Shown piece after piece: positions 43,129 through 53,145 of a stretch of 64,000 bases of DNA. The stretch is from NCBI GenBank assembly GCA_045866215.1, contig AP035880.1:1488001-1552000 (forward strand), in the 5' to 3' direction. The stretch comes from Croceivirga sp009797885. GTDB taxonomy: Bacteria; Bacteroidota; Bacteroidia; Flavobacteriales; Flavobacteriaceae. Position numbers and translations under genes: made by a program. Positions within the stretch are counted from its first letter, which is position 1. Every line of letters starts with the position of its first letter. A model generated the notes under the pieces. The model had not been told where the DNA came from. It saw only the letters and a program-made list of their open reading frames with translations, and ran no database searches.

Positions 43129-43908
43129 ATGGAAAAACCACTTATTTTGGTAACCAATGATGATGGGATTACGGCCCCAGGTTTACGAAATCTGATTCAG
43201 GTGATGAAGGAAATCGGTGAAGTGGTGGTCGTTGCCCCGGATAGTCCCCAATCCGGCATGGGCCATGCCATTACGGTGGACAATACCCTATATTCCTCCA
43301 AAGTGGTAGTGGATAAGGAAAAAGGTGCGCCCCTGGAATATTCCTGTAGTGGAACTCCCGCCGATTGTGTGAAACTGGCTTTACAGGAGCTATTGGACAG
43401 GCGACCGAATATTGTGGTCAGTGGCATTAACCATGGTTCCAATTCTTCTATTAACGTTATTTACTCAGGTACCATGAGTGCTGCGATTGAAGCCGGTATC
43501 GAAGGGATTCCCGCCATTGGCTTTTCCCTTTGTGATTACTCATGGAACGCGGATTTCAGTGCATGCCATAATGCCATTAAAAAAATAACCTGCGAAGCCC
43601 TGGAACAGGGATTGCCCAAGGGAACGGTGCTCAATGTGAATATCCCCAAAACGAATGGCAAATCCCCCAAGGGAATTAAGATTTGTCGACAGGCAAGGGC
43701 AAACTGGAAGGAGAAATTTGATAAACGTATCAGCCCCAATGGAAAGGAATACTATTGGCTCACAGGGGAATTTGAATTATTGGACAAGGGGGAGGATACC
43801 GATATCCATGCGTTGAGGAACGGCTTTGTTTCCGTTGTTCCCACCCAATTCGATTTAACCGCCCACCATACCATTCATCAATTAAACAACTGGAATTTAA
43901 ATGAATAG
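43129..43908 (+). CDS. surE: 5'/3'-nucleotidase SurE
   Basis: Survival protein E, a metal-dependent nucleoside monophosphatase; 259 residues. The chosen ATG at 43129 begins MEKPLILVTNDDGITAPG, with the metal-binding pair Asp11-Asp12. An upstream GTG at 43093 would add 12 residues that do not fit. Other motifs: APDSPQSGMGHAIT, CSGTPADCVKLAL and SGINHGSNSSINVIYSGT. First gene of the surE-lpxB run; overlaps the next gene by eight bases. Confidence 0.96.
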   Translation: MEKPLILVTNDDGITAPGLRNLIQVMKEIGEVVVVAPDSPQSGMGHAITVDNTLYSSKVVVDKEKGAPLEYSCSGTPADCVKLALQELLDRRPNIVVSGINHGSNSSINVIYSGTMSAAIEAGIEGIPAIGFSLCDYSWNADFSACHNAIKKITCEALEQGLPKGTVLNVNIPKTNGKSPKGIKICRQARANWKEKFDKRISPNGKEYYWLTGEFELLDKGEDTDIHALRNGFVSVVPTQFDLTAHHTIHQLNNWNLNE

Positions 43909-44188
43909 CAGAAAAAAGGACATTATCATCGGATTTTTGGTGGGTATTATTGCCAACACTTTTGGCACCCTTCTGTACATTCTTCTCTTTTCGGATTTGG
44001 GTATTGGTGAAACTTTTAGGGCAGCCTACGGGCAAGGGCATCTAGGGAGTCTTCTTGCCTTGGGGGCCATTTTAAACTTGGTGGTCTTTTTTGGTTTTTT
44101 GCGAATTAAAAGGGATTTGAGGGCACGTGGTGTAATGATTGCGACTTTATTGACCGCATTGGTGATCCTTGTGTACAAATTCATTTAG
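43901..44188 (+). CDS. Small three-helix membrane protein between surE and lpxB
   Basis: A 95-residue protein with three predicted membrane helices (DIIIGFLVGIIANTFGTLLY, SLLALGAILNLVVFFGFL, and the C-terminal MIATLLTALVILVYKFI) and positively charged loops. I do not recognise a named family. It overlaps surE by eight bases and ends one base before the lpxB start, so it is translated with them; a lipid A or envelope role would fit the context but is not shown. Confidence 0.8.
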   Translation: MNSRKKDIIIGFLVGIIANTFGTLLYILLFSDLGIGETFRAAYGQGHLGSLLALGAILNLVVFFGFLRIKRDLRARGVMIATLLTALVILVYKFI

Positions 44189-44189
44189 C

Positions 44190-45299
44190 ATGAAATATTA
44201 CATCATTGCCGGGGAAGCTTCAGGAGACCTGCACGGTTCCAACCTGATCAAGGCCTTAAGGAAATACGATGAGACTGCCGACATTCGCTGTTGGGGCGGT
44301 GACCTCATGCAGGAAGCTGGCGGAACCTTGGCAAAACACTACAAGGAAATGGCCTTTATGGGCTTTTTGGAAGTGTTGAAGAATATTTCCACCATCTTTA
44401 AGAACATTGCCTATTGTAAGGCCGATATCGATAAGTTTAAGCCCGACGTCATTATTTTCATTGATTTCTCTGGTTTTAACTTAAGGATAGCAAAGTGGGC
44501 CAAGGAACGTAAGTACAAAACCAACTACTATATTTCCCCCCAAGTTTGGGCATCCCGTGAAGGAAGGGTAAAAAAAATCAAAAAATACATTGATGCCATG
44601 TACGTTATCCTTCCCTTTGAAAAAGCCTTTTATGCCAAACATGGTTTTGAGGTCAGCTTTGTAGGACATCCGCTTCTGGATGCCATATCCAATGCCAAGG
44701 TCGAAGCATTCGATACGTTCGGCCAAGCCCACCAATTGAAGGGTAACCAACCCATAATCGCACTTCTTCCGGGAAGCCGTAAGCAGGAGGTTGAAAAAAT
44801 GCTGAACGTCATGCTATCCATTGTACCGGATTTTCCCAACCATCAGTTTGTTATTGCGGGCGCCCCAAGTCTGGAGGACCGCTTTTATCAACGTTTTTTG
44901 GTCAAAAAAAATGTAAGCTTCGTCTCCAAGCAAACCTATTCCCTATTGTCCCATTCCCATGCCGCACTCGTTACCAGTGGTACTGCAACCTTGGAAACGG
45001 CTCTTTTTAAGGTACCACAAGTGGTCTGTTATAAAGGGAATTGGATTTCCTATCAAATTGCAAAACGGATCATAACGCTGGACCATATCTCTTTGGTAAA
45101 CCTAATTATGGATAAGGAAGTGGTGAAAGAACTGATTCAGGGTGATTTGACCACCCAAAACCTAAAAAAGGAGTTGTCCCAAATCCTGGAAGCCCAAAAA
45201 AGGGAAGAAATACGTCAAGATTATGACGCTCTGATCAAAAAATTGGGAGGAACAGGCGCCAGCGAAAAGGTTGCCCAACTGATTGTTCAAAATATGTAA
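44190..45299 (+). CDS. lpxB: Lipid-A-disaccharide synthase
   Basis: Glycosyltransferase that joins UDP-2,3-diacylglucosamine and lipid X in lipid A synthesis; 369 residues. The start at ATG 44190 gives MKYYIIAGEASGDLHGSNL, the family N-terminus. The block YISPQVWASREGRVKKI and the nucleotide-binding segments IALLPGSRKQEVEKML and ALVTSGTATLETALFKVPQVV are intact. Supports LPS production together with LptC and LptE elsewhere in the window. Confidence 0.97.
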   Translation: MKYYIIAGEASGDLHGSNLIKALRKYDETADIRCWGGDLMQEAGGTLAKHYKEMAFMGFLEVLKNISTIFKNIAYCKADIDKFKPDVIIFIDFSGFNLRIAKWAKERKYKTNYYISPQVWASREGRVKKIKKYIDAMYVILPFEKAFYAKHGFEVSFVGHPLLDAISNAKVEAFDTFGQAHQLKGNQPIIALLPGSRKQEVEKMLNVMLSIVPDFPNHQFVIAGAPSLEDRFYQRFLVKKNVSFVSKQTYSLLSHSHAALVTSGTATLETALFKVPQVVCYKGNWISYQIAKRIITLDHISLVNLIMDKEVVKELIQGDLTTQNLKKELSQILEAQKREEIRQDYDALIKKLGGTGASEKVAQLIVQNM

Positions 45300-45330
45300 T
45301 TTTACATTCCAAGAAGAAATCCCGTCTTGG

Positions 45331-45876
45331 ATGCGTACCAAAACCCTTATTTCTGTATTTGCACTTTTGATCCTTACCAGCTGTGTCGTAAGGAAAAAAA
45401 CCACATATGGCAAAAAAAAGACCGTTACGGTAGAGGCAAAGGAGGGAGATACCATCACAAACCCCCCCACTAAGAAGAGAGTGGCCACCAATAAAAAAGC
45501 GGATAGGGTGGTAGCCAAAGCCATGTCCTTTTCAGGAACACGCTACAAATTTGGAGGAACCACAAAAAAGGGGATGGACTGTTCCGGATTGGTTTATGTA
45601 ACCCTAAAAGACAACGATATTAACTTTCCAAGGACGTCCCACCAAATGGCAGATGAGGGAAAAAGGATTCGGTTGAAAGATGTGGAAAAGGGGGATTTGC
45701 TTTTTTTCAAGACATCGAAAAGCGGAAAACGCATCAACCATGTAGGCCTTGTGGTGGATGTTGATGGAGATGACATTCGATTTATACATTCCACATCATC
45801 CCGTGGGGTTATTGTATCTTCACTTCGGGAAGGATTTTGGAGCCATTCCTTTATAAAGGCCACCCGTATTCTATAA
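45331..45876 (+). CDS. NlpC/P60 family cell-wall hydrolase lipoprotein
   Basis: Peptidoglycan endopeptidase-type protein of 181 residues. The ATG at 45331 gives a signal peptide with lipobox LTSC (Cys18). A basic, low-complexity linker leads to an NlpC/P60 domain with catalytic Cys84 (MDCSGLVY), His137 (INHVGLVV) and third residue His153 (FIHSTSS). Substrate is likely a peptide stem bond (D-Glu-diamino acid). Its stop overlaps the start of the ComEC-like gene (TAATG). Confidence 0.93.
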   Translation: MRTKTLISVFALLILTSCVVRKKTTYGKKKTVTVEAKEGDTITNPPTKKRVATNKKADRVVAKAMSFSGTRYKFGGTTKKGMDCSGLVYVTLKDNDINFPRTSHQMADEGKRIRLKDVEKGDLLFFKTSKSGKRINHVGLVVDVDGDDIRFIHSTSSRGVIVSSLREGFWSHSFIKATRIL

Positions 45877-47894
45877 TGCGTTTTTCTGAATTTGTTTCCG
45901 TTAAGCTTACCCTTTGCCTAGTTCTGGGAATCATTTTGGGTTATTACATCCAACCCAAAATTGAATTCATAGCCGTTGCACTCATTGTTCTTATCGCACT
46001 TCTGGGATTCATCCACAAACTCCAAAAAAGGGCCTCATTTCCTTTTTTTGGACCCATCGCCTTTCTAACAACTACCCTGATCGGGATGTTGATTATTGGC
46101 TTCTCCAGCCCCAAAAATCAGCCAAACCATTATCTGAAGGTATCTGGCCTTGAAAAGACACTCCAATTAAAAATTACACAGGCCTTAAAACCCAATACCT
46201 ATTCCCACCGCTATTTTGCAAGGGTCGAATCCATTGATGGGAAGCGGAGTTCCGGTACCCTAATCCTTTATGTGACCAGGGATTCCCTAACAAGGGAGCT
46301 TGCAGTGGATGATGAAGTTTTGTCCCGGGCCGTGATAAATCCAGTGCCCCCATCCTTAAATCCATATCAGTTTGATTTTAAAGATTATTTAAGAAAACAA
46401 GGGGTTTACGGTCAAATTCAAATTTCCGGACATGAATTTCTTAAACTCAAAGATCCTTCACCCTCCCTAAGGGGAATTGCTGCCAATTTCCGATTGGATG
46501 TAATCACCAAACTACAAAAGCAACCCTTTGGCAAAGAACAATTGGGTGTTATCCAGGCCTTACTACTGGGACAGCGAAATGACATTTCCGAAGGAACCTA
46601 TGACAACTATAAAAATGCCGGAGCGGTGCATATTTTGGCCGTCTCTGGACTTCATGTGGGAATTCTGTTGGTGTTGCTCCAATTTTTGTTACAACCATTG
46701 GAACGCTTTCGAAGGGGAAAAACGTTGAAATTGATAATCATTGTTGCCCTCTTATGGAGCTATGCTTTTGTGGCCGGTCTTTCACCTTCCATTGTAAGGG
46801 CCGTTACCATGTTCTCCTTTTTAGCGTATGCCCTTTATTTAAATAGACCTACCAACACATTCAATATATTGGCATTGTCCATGTTCTTTATTCTTCTGAT
46901 CAAGCCGCTCTTTCTCTTCCAAGTAGGTTTTCAAATGAGTTACGCTGCCGTTTTTGCCATTGTTTGGATGTATCCAAAACTGCAACAATTTTGGTTTCCA
47001 AATTCGTGGTTGGTGCGCAAAGGATGGCAACTGCTTTCGGTAAGTATCGCGGCCCAACTAGGGGTATTGTCCTTGAGTTTGTTTTATTTTCATCAATTTC
47101 CTGCCTTGTTTTTTGTTTCCAATCTTATTGTGGTGCCTTTTCTGGGGATTATCCTAGGTTTTGGAATACTGGTATTGGCCTTGGTCCATTTTGACCTTTT
47201 ACCACCCTTTCTGGTTGCTGTCTATGATGCGCTTATTGGTGGTATGAACGCCGTCATAGCATGGGTTGCCCAACAGGAAGCCTTTCTTTTTAGGGATATT
47301 CCTTTTGATGCTGTACAAATGGGGCTGACCTGCCTTATGATCATTGGCCTTGTCCATTTTCTATCTTCCCACAATTTTAAAAACCTTACGGTTTTACTCA
47401 CTGCCCTAATGATCTATTGTGGTTATCTGTTCTTTGAAGTATGGACATCCCACAATCACGAAAAAGTATGGTTATTGCATCAAAACAAGAATTCGATAGT
47501 GTTGCATCAGCAGGGGCAACGACTAAATGTACTGACCCGTGATCCGGACAAAACCAAAAGATTGGTGAGGGACTATACCATTGCCCAACGGATAAGCTCA
47601 GTGCACTTGGACACGCTTCAAAACAACTATCAAGCCAGTGGTGAAGACCTTCTCGTTTTGGATGGCACAGGGGTGTATACCCACATTAAAATGCCGAGGT
47701 ACGTGTTACTTACACAATCCCCAAAAATCCATTTGGGACGATTTATTGATTCCGTACGACCTAAAATGATACTGGCCGATGGCAGTAATTATAAGAGTAT
47801 CGTACGTAAATGGCAGGAAACCTGCAAAAAAAGAAAACTCCCTTTCCACTATACCGGTGAAAAGGGAGCGTATCCATTTATTTTTGAAGATTAG
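45876..47894 (+). CDS. ComEC/Rec2-related membrane protein with degenerate C-terminal domain
   Basis: A 672-residue polytopic protein with an N-terminal DUF4131-like region and a Competence domain (LLLGQRNDISEGTYDNYKNA and ILAVSGLHVGILLVLL). It would form the inner-membrane DNA channel in natural transformation. The C-terminal 170 residues sit where a metallo-beta-lactamase domain normally lies, but the HxHxDH metal motif is absent; only fragments like ILADGSNYKS recall the fold. Start ATG 45876 overlaps the preceding stop by one base; the stop overlaps that of the convergent POT gene. Confidence 0.88.
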   Translation: MRFSEFVSVKLTLCLVLGIILGYYIQPKIEFIAVALIVLIALLGFIHKLQKRASFPFFGPIAFLTTTLIGMLIIGFSSPKNQPNHYLKVSGLEKTLQLKITQALKPNTYSHRYFARVESIDGKRSSGTLILYVTRDSLTRELAVDDEVLSRAVINPVPPSLNPYQFDFKDYLRKQGVYGQIQISGHEFLKLKDPSPSLRGIAANFRLDVITKLQKQPFGKEQLGVIQALLLGQRNDISEGTYDNYKNAGAVHILAVSGLHVGILLVLLQFLLQPLERFRRGKTLKLIIIVALLWSYAFVAGLSPSIVRAVTMFSFLAYALYLNRPTNTFNILALSMFFILLIKPLFLFQVGFQMSYAAVFAIVWMYPKLQQFWFPNSWLVRKGWQLLSVSIAAQLGVLSLSLFYFHQFPALFFVSNLIVVPFLGIILGFGILVLALVHFDLLPPFLVAVYDALIGGMNAVIAWVAQQEAFLFRDIPFDAVQMGLTCLMIIGLVHFLSSHNFKNLTVLLTALMIYCGYLFFEVWTSHNHEKVWLLHQNKNSIVLHQQGQRLNVLTRDPDKTKRLVRDYTIAQRISSVHLDTLQNNYQASGEDLLVLDGTGVYTHIKMPRYVLLTQSPKIHLGRFIDSVRPKMILADGSNYKSIVRKWQETCKKRKLPFHYTGEKGAYPFIFED

Positions 47895-49426
47895 TGTACT
47901 TTGCCCATTAATCGTTTAATTAACGGGGAAGCCGCCAATACCAAAATACCGGCGCCAAGGGAATATTTGGCAATGAGCATGAACCCATCCGTATAAACGC
48001 CAAGGGTATCCATACCTCCAACATTGGCGTCGGTACTTTCAATGGCCAATTGTTTTCCTATAAAACCTACCACTTGAAAAGCAAATGCCGAGGACAAAAA
48101 CCAAACGCCCATCATAAAGGCAACAATTCGTTTTGGTGACAAATCCGTAATCTTTGAAAGCCCAACGGGAGACATAAACAATTCCCCAACGGACAATAAA
48201 AAATACATCAACAGCAGATAAGCAAAGGGTACCAATCCATTTTCAGTGGCACTGGCCCCACTAATGGCCAACACATAAAAACTGATTCCCGCAAAAACCA
48301 AACCCAAGCCAAATTTATAGGGGGTACGGGGATTCAGGTTTTTCTTTGAAAGAAATGTCCATAACAGCGAGATGGGTATGGCCAATAGAATAATGAACAT
48401 GGGGTTAAGTGAATTGGTCTGGGAAGCCGACATAATTCCTTCCAAATCCACGTTTCTTGCCGAAAATAAGGTGATTACACTTCCGGAGAGCTCATGAAAT
48501 CCCCAGAAAATGGTCATAAAAAAGGTGATCAATACAGCCACAAATAGCTTTTTGCGCTCCTCCAAGGTTGCCTTGAACATAATGTATCCCAAATACAGCA
48601 AAATGGTTACGGCGATAAGTTTAAAAATTACATTGACAATATTTTGATCTCCAAAAAAGCTTCCATCCGCACCCAATGGCTTGTAGGACGACAGTAAAAA
48701 CGCAATAAATGGAACACTCAATACGCATAGAATCGGAACCACGGTACTTTGGGGCATGCCCAAAAGCCTTTTTTCATCCATCTTGGCCTTGGGCGCCATC
48801 CCTTTATCACCAAATACCCCCCTTCTAATGCCACTCCAGAAAAAAAGTAAACCCGTTAACATGCCAATACCTGCCAAACCAAAACCATAATGCCAACCGT
48901 ACTTGGCTGCCAACCAACCGCACAATAGGGGAGAGACCCACGCCCCAATATTAATGCCCATGTAAAAAATGGTAAAGCCCGAATCCTTTTTTGGATCGCC
49001 TTCTTTGTAGAGCGTACCCACAAAAGTGGAAATATTGGGTTTAAAGAACCCATTTCCGACTATGATAAAGGAGAGCGCGAGAAAAAAGGCGATGTCGTTT
49101 TCAATGGCCAGAACAAAATGTCCAATGGACATAAATATACCTCCGAGAAAAATGGATTTCCGCATGCCCATAATCGTATCGGAAATTCTACCCCCAACTA
49201 CCGTAGAAGCGTAAACCAAGGAACCGTAAGAGGCATAAACTGCGGCGGTGGCATAATCCCGCTCCATTAACTTTTCAAAAATAACATTGACCATATATAA
49301 GGTCAACAGTGCCCGCATCCCATAAAAACTGAAGCGCTCCCAAAGCTCCGCAAAGAAGAGGTAAAAAAGTCCTTGGGGATGGCCCAATAGCTGCTTTTCA
49401 CTCGCAGGTGTTACATCATTTGACAT
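47891..49426 (-). CDS. POT/PTR2 family proton-coupled oligopeptide transporter
   Basis: Inner-membrane di-/tripeptide importer of 511 residues with about 14 membrane segments. The signature ExxERFxxYG appears as ELWERFSFYGMRALLTLYMV, and the PTR2 block as GGRISDTIMGMRKSIFLG; FYMGINIGAWVSPLLCGWLA is also typical. It lies 38 bases after the dipeptidyl peptidase IV gene on the same strand, forming a peptide-digestion and uptake pair. Confidence 0.95.
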   Translation of the reverse strand: MSNDVTPASEKQLLGHPQGLFYLFFAELWERFSFYGMRALLTLYMVNVIFEKLMERDYATAAVYASYGSLVYASTVVGGRISDTIMGMRKSIFLGGIFMSIGHFVLAIENDIAFFLALSFIIVGNGFFKPNISTFVGTLYKEGDPKKDSGFTIFYMGINIGAWVSPLLCGWLAAKYGWHYGFGLAGIGMLTGLLFFWSGIRRGVFGDKGMAPKAKMDEKRLLGMPQSTVVPILCVLSVPFIAFLLSSYKPLGADGSFFGDQNIVNVIFKLIAVTILLYLGYIMFKATLEERKKLFVAVLITFFMTIFWGFHELSGSVITLFSARNVDLEGIMSASQTNSLNPMFIILLAIPISLLWTFLSKKNLNPRTPYKFGLGLVFAGISFYVLAISGASATENGLVPFAYLLLMYFLLSVGELFMSPVGLSKITDLSPKRIVAFMMGVWFLSSAFAFQVVGFIGKQLAIESTDANVGGMDTLGVYTDGFMLIAKYSLGAGILVLAASPLIKRLMGKVH

Positions 49427-49464
49427 ATTTAGTTGGTTTAGTTAACAATTGGATTATATTCGGT

Positions 49465-51675
49465 TTAACCCTTTATGGGTTGCTTTAAAAGTTGTGCGGG
49501 CTTCTTTGGTCTATCCCTCAGTTTTTCAATAACAAAGTCCGTCATTTTACGATAGAGGTGCTTCCGTGTATTGCCCCCATAAATGCCATGGTTTTTGTCC
49601 GGGTAAATTGCCCATTCAAACTGCTTGTCGGCCTGGATCAGTGCCTCCGCCATTCGCATTGTATTTTGTAGATGTACATTGTCATCACCAGAACCATGTA
49701 CCAATAAATAGTCGCCTTTTAACAACTCCGGATAATTGAATGGGGATTCGTTGTCATAGCCCCCCGGATTTTCCTGCGGGGTCCTTAAAAAACGTTCCGT
49801 GTAGATGGTATCATAAAACCGCCAGCTTGTGACAGGGGCAACCGCAATGGCCATTTCAAAAACATCGTTTCCTTTTAAAAGGGAGTTGGTACTCATATGC
49901 CCCCCGAAACTCCAGCCCCAAATACCTGTTCTTTCCTCATCAATGTAAGGCAATGCGCTCAATTCCTTTGCCACCGCAATCTGGTCCTCCGTTTCATATT
50001 TGACCAAATTAAGATAGGTGGACTTTTTAAAATCCCTTCCCTTAAAACCGGTTCCCCGACCATCAACACAAGCAACGATAACACCTTGGGAAGCCAGCAT
50101 TTGGTGCCAATAGTCATTGCTCCCCATCCATCGGTTGGCCACCTGTTGTGAACCAGGGCCACTGTATTGATACAACAACAATGGATATTTCTTGGAGGGA
50201 TCAAAATCCGCAGGCTTGAGGGTCCACATATTTAGCTCATTCCCGTTTATCGTAATCGTGGAGAATTCCTTAGGGACCATTTCGTAATCCCCAAGCTTGG
50301 CAAGCAAGGATGTATTGTCCTTAATGTTTTTTAGTTTTTTTCCGTCCTTCGCCCTATTGAGCGTAAACTCATAAGGGGTTTCGGCATTGGAAAATGTATT
50401 GATATAATAGGTATAATCGGCACTGAAATCAGCTGAATTGGTTCCTTCCTTTGTGCTCAACCGCCTTTTGTTCTTCCCTGAAATTGATATACTGTACACA
50501 TCCCTGTTAATGGAACCATTCTCCACGGATTGGTAGTAAACCCTGTCGTTTTTCCGATCATATCCGTAGTAATTGGTCACTTCCCAGGGGCCTTGGGTAA
50601 TTTGGTTGGCCAACCCACCATCTTGATTGTACAGGTATAAGTGGTTATAGCCGTCTTTTTCACTGGTCCAGATAAAACCATCATCGGCCAAAAAAGTGAG
50701 GTTATCATGGATATCCACATAAGCTTCATCCTTTTCCTCCAGTAAAACGGCAACCGAATTGTCGTTGGCATTGACCTTGTGCAACGTCAAATGGTTCTGA
50801 TGCCGATTAATGGTTTGAACACTCAGATAATCGGGATCGTTCATCCATTGGATCCTTGGAATATAATAGGCTTCGCCCAAGTCAATATTGGATAGTTCAC
50901 CCGTAGCAATATCGTATAGATGTAAACTTACCTTGGCATTTTCCTCTCCCGCCTTTGGATATTTGAACTCGTATTGGGAAGGATACAGATCGGTCCCATA
51001 TACATCCATGGAAAATTGGGGAACATTGGTTTCATCAAAACGGATGAAAGCTATTTTTGTGCCATTGCTGTTCCATTCAAAAGCTTGAACAAAAGAAAAC
51101 TCCTCCTCATAGACCCAATCTGTAATTCCATTGATGATACGTCCGTAAACCCCATCTTGGGTAATTTGTTTGGTTTCGCCGGAGACCAAATCCATTAAGT
51201 AGAGATTATTCTCAAATGCATAGGCCACTTTGGAACCATCGGGGGACAGTTCCGGCTCCTGGATTTTGTTTTCCGATATCTTTTTTGTGGATTTGGAGCC
51301 AATATCATAAACGTAATAGATGCCCAACCTGGAACGGCGAAAAATAGGCTCTATCGCTGTTGCCAAAAGCATCTTTGATTCATCTTTACTGAACTCATAC
51401 GATGTGAAAAACGGAACATTGTCCGAAGAAGAGACTATGGTTTCCACCTTTTCCAAGGTTTTGTAATCATATTTGTCAATGGAACTCCTTTGAGGATTTC
51501 TATCAAAATTGAGTACGGTGTACTGCTTGCCGTCTTTCATGGAACGGAGTACATCCATTCCCTGTGTCCTGAATCCGCCACTCCAAATATCCTGGAGGGT
51601 GATTTCATTTTTTTGGGCTAAGACGATTGTAAAAGAAGATAAAAGGAATATCAGTGGGAGAGCTATTTTTCGCAT
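49465..51675 (-). CDS. Dipeptidyl peptidase IV (S9B prolyl oligopeptidase family)
   Basis: Secreted serine exopeptidase of 736 residues releasing X-Pro dipeptides. A signal peptide (LPLIFLLSSFTIVLAQ) leads to a beta-propeller that includes the N-terminus-binding Glu pair (DWVYEEEFSF). The alpha/beta-hydrolase domain has the triad: Ser589 in GWSFGGHMS, the Asp664-Asp665 pair in GSGDDNVHLQ and His696 in DKNHGIYGG. Its dipeptide products are natural substrates for the POT transporter encoded next. Confidence 0.95.
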   Translation of the reverse strand: MRKIALPLIFLLSSFTIVLAQKNEITLQDIWSGGFRTQGMDVLRSMKDGKQYTVLNFDRNPQRSSIDKYDYKTLEKVETIVSSSDNVPFFTSYEFSKDESKMLLATAIEPIFRRSRLGIYYVYDIGSKSTKKISENKIQEPELSPDGSKVAYAFENNLYLMDLVSGETKQITQDGVYGRIINGITDWVYEEEFSFVQAFEWNSNGTKIAFIRFDETNVPQFSMDVYGTDLYPSQYEFKYPKAGEENAKVSLHLYDIATGELSNIDLGEAYYIPRIQWMNDPDYLSVQTINRHQNHLTLHKVNANDNSVAVLLEEKDEAYVDIHDNLTFLADDGFIWTSEKDGYNHLYLYNQDGGLANQITQGPWEVTNYYGYDRKNDRVYYQSVENGSINRDVYSISISGKNKRRLSTKEGTNSADFSADYTYYINTFSNAETPYEFTLNRAKDGKKLKNIKDNTSLLAKLGDYEMVPKEFSTITINGNELNMWTLKPADFDPSKKYPLLLYQYSGPGSQQVANRWMGSNDYWHQMLASQGVIVACVDGRGTGFKGRDFKKSTYLNLVKYETEDQIAVAKELSALPYIDEERTGIWGWSFGGHMSTNSLLKGNDVFEMAIAVAPVTSWRFYDTIYTERFLRTPQENPGGYDNESPFNYPELLKGDYLLVHGSGDDNVHLQNTMRMAEALIQADKQFEWAIYPDKNHGIYGGNTRKHLYRKMTDFVIEKLRDRPKKPAQLLKQPIKG

Positions 51676-51820
51676 AGGTGTTTACTGCTTAAAAACGTTC
51701 AAGTATACTAATAATTTGTTGAACCCATTTGCCCTTTGTTGGCCAAACCAGTTCCTGAATGTCCTAAATATAAGGATTGATCCCCTCAAAGTACAAGAAC
51801 TAAAGCAAAAACAGTAAAAT

Positions 51821-51844
51821 GTATCTTTGCTGTTTTAAAGATAC
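51821..51844 (+). promoter_or_regulatory. HMG-CoA reductase -7 box embedded in an inverted repeat
   Basis: TATCTTTG (51822-51829) is an exact TAnnTTTG. It is part of a perfect 8-base inverted repeat, GTATCTTT (51821-51828) and AAAGATAC (51837-51844), ending two bases before the ATG at 51847. A regulator bound here would cover the promoter and the start site. Confidence 0.5.
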
Positions 51845-51846
51845 CC

Positions 51847-53145
51847 ATGCAAAAAACCGTAGAAGGTTTCTCCAAATTATCCAAAGAGGAAAAGATAGAT
51901 TGGATTGCCCATAATTGCACCACCAATCCAGAGCGGACAAAAACAACCCTGGCACAATACTGGAACCACGATCGGAAACTTCAAAAAACCCATGATGAGT
52001 TTATTGAAAATACGCTTACCAATTACTATTTGCCTTTTGCGGTAGCCCCAAATTTTCTGCTCAATGGCAAGGTGTTTACGATTCCCATGATTATTGAAGA
52101 GAGTTCCGTTGTGGCTGCCGCCAGTAAAGCGGCCAAGTTTTGGTTGACACGCGGCGGGTTCAAAACTACAATACTGGGGACCGAAAAAGTGGGCCAGGTA
52201 CATTTTATCCATCATGGTGAAAAAAGCATCTTAATCGATTTCATCAAGGAAATAACCCCAAAATTTTACAAAGGGACGGAAGCCATTACCCGCAACATGA
52301 AAAAGCGGGGCGGGGGCATTACGGCCATCTCCCTAAGGGACAAAACCGAAGGTTTACAAGGGTATTACCAATTGCACTGCACCTTTGAAACCTTGGATGC
52401 CATGGGGGCCAATTTCATTAATTCCTGTTTGGAACAATTTGCCACAACCTTAAAGGAAGAAGCGGCGAAAAGAGCATTGGAACTTGAGGTCATCATGAGC
52501 ATATTGAGCAATTACGTCCCCAATTGCCTGGTCCGTGCCGAGGTTTCCTGTCCCATAAGCACAGCTAAAGGTGACACAACGGTTTCTGCCGACTTTGCGA
52601 AGCGTTTTGTCCAAGCGGTGGCCATTGCCAAATCCGAACCCTTTAGGGCCGTTACGCATAATAAAGGAATTATGAATGGGATTGATGCGGTTGTCCTGGC
52701 CACCGGAAATGATTTTAGGGCGGTAGAAGCGGGTGTACATGCTTTTGCAGCCAAGGATGGCCGTTATTCCAGCCTTACCCATGCAGAGATCAAGGACGGC
52801 CAGTTTACCTTTTGGATTGAGGTTCCATTGGCACTTGGCACCGTAGGTGGCTTAACTACGTTACATCCATTGGTAAAATTGGCTTTGGAAATCCTTCAAA
52901 ACCCATCCGCAAAGGAATTGATGCAAATCACAGCCGTGGCTGGACTGGCTCAAAATTTTGCTGCATTGCGCTCTTTGGTCACCACGGGAATCCAAAAGGG
53001 ACATATGAAAATGCATTTGTTGAATATGTTAAATCAACTTGGGGCCACCGAACAGGAAAAAAGGCAACTGGTGGACTATTTTAAAGAACGTACCGTGAGC
53101 AATGCTTCGGTGAAAGAAGGCTTGGAATTGATTCGGAAACAATAA
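51847..53145 (+). CDS. Hydroxymethylglutaryl-CoA reductase (class II type)
   Basis: Converts HMG-CoA to mevalonate, or the reverse in degradative enzymes; 432 residues. Class II hallmarks: EESSVVAAASKAAKF, DAMGANFINSCLEQ, the MNGIDAVVLATGNDFRAVEA block, and GTVGGLTTLHPLVKLALEI. Flavobacteria make isoprenoids by the mevalonate route, so the biosynthetic direction is most likely. Its stop overlaps the start of the GHMP kinase gene (TAATG). Confidence 0.94.
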   Translation: MQKTVEGFSKLSKEEKIDWIAHNCTTNPERTKTTLAQYWNHDRKLQKTHDEFIENTLTNYYLPFAVAPNFLLNGKVFTIPMIIEESSVVAAASKAAKFWLTRGGFKTTILGTEKVGQVHFIHHGEKSILIDFIKEITPKFYKGTEAITRNMKKRGGGITAISLRDKTEGLQGYYQLHCTFETLDAMGANFINSCLEQFATTLKEEAAKRALELEVIMSILSNYVPNCLVRAEVSCPISTAKGDTTVSADFAKRFVQAVAIAKSEPFRAVTHNKGIMNGIDAVVLATGNDFRAVEAGVHAFAAKDGRYSSLTHAEIKDGQFTFWIEVPLALGTVGGLTTLHPLVKLALEILQNPSAKELMQITAVAGLAQNFAALRSLVTTGIQKGHMKMHLLNMLNQLGATEQEKRQLVDYFKERTVSNASVKEGLELIRKQ

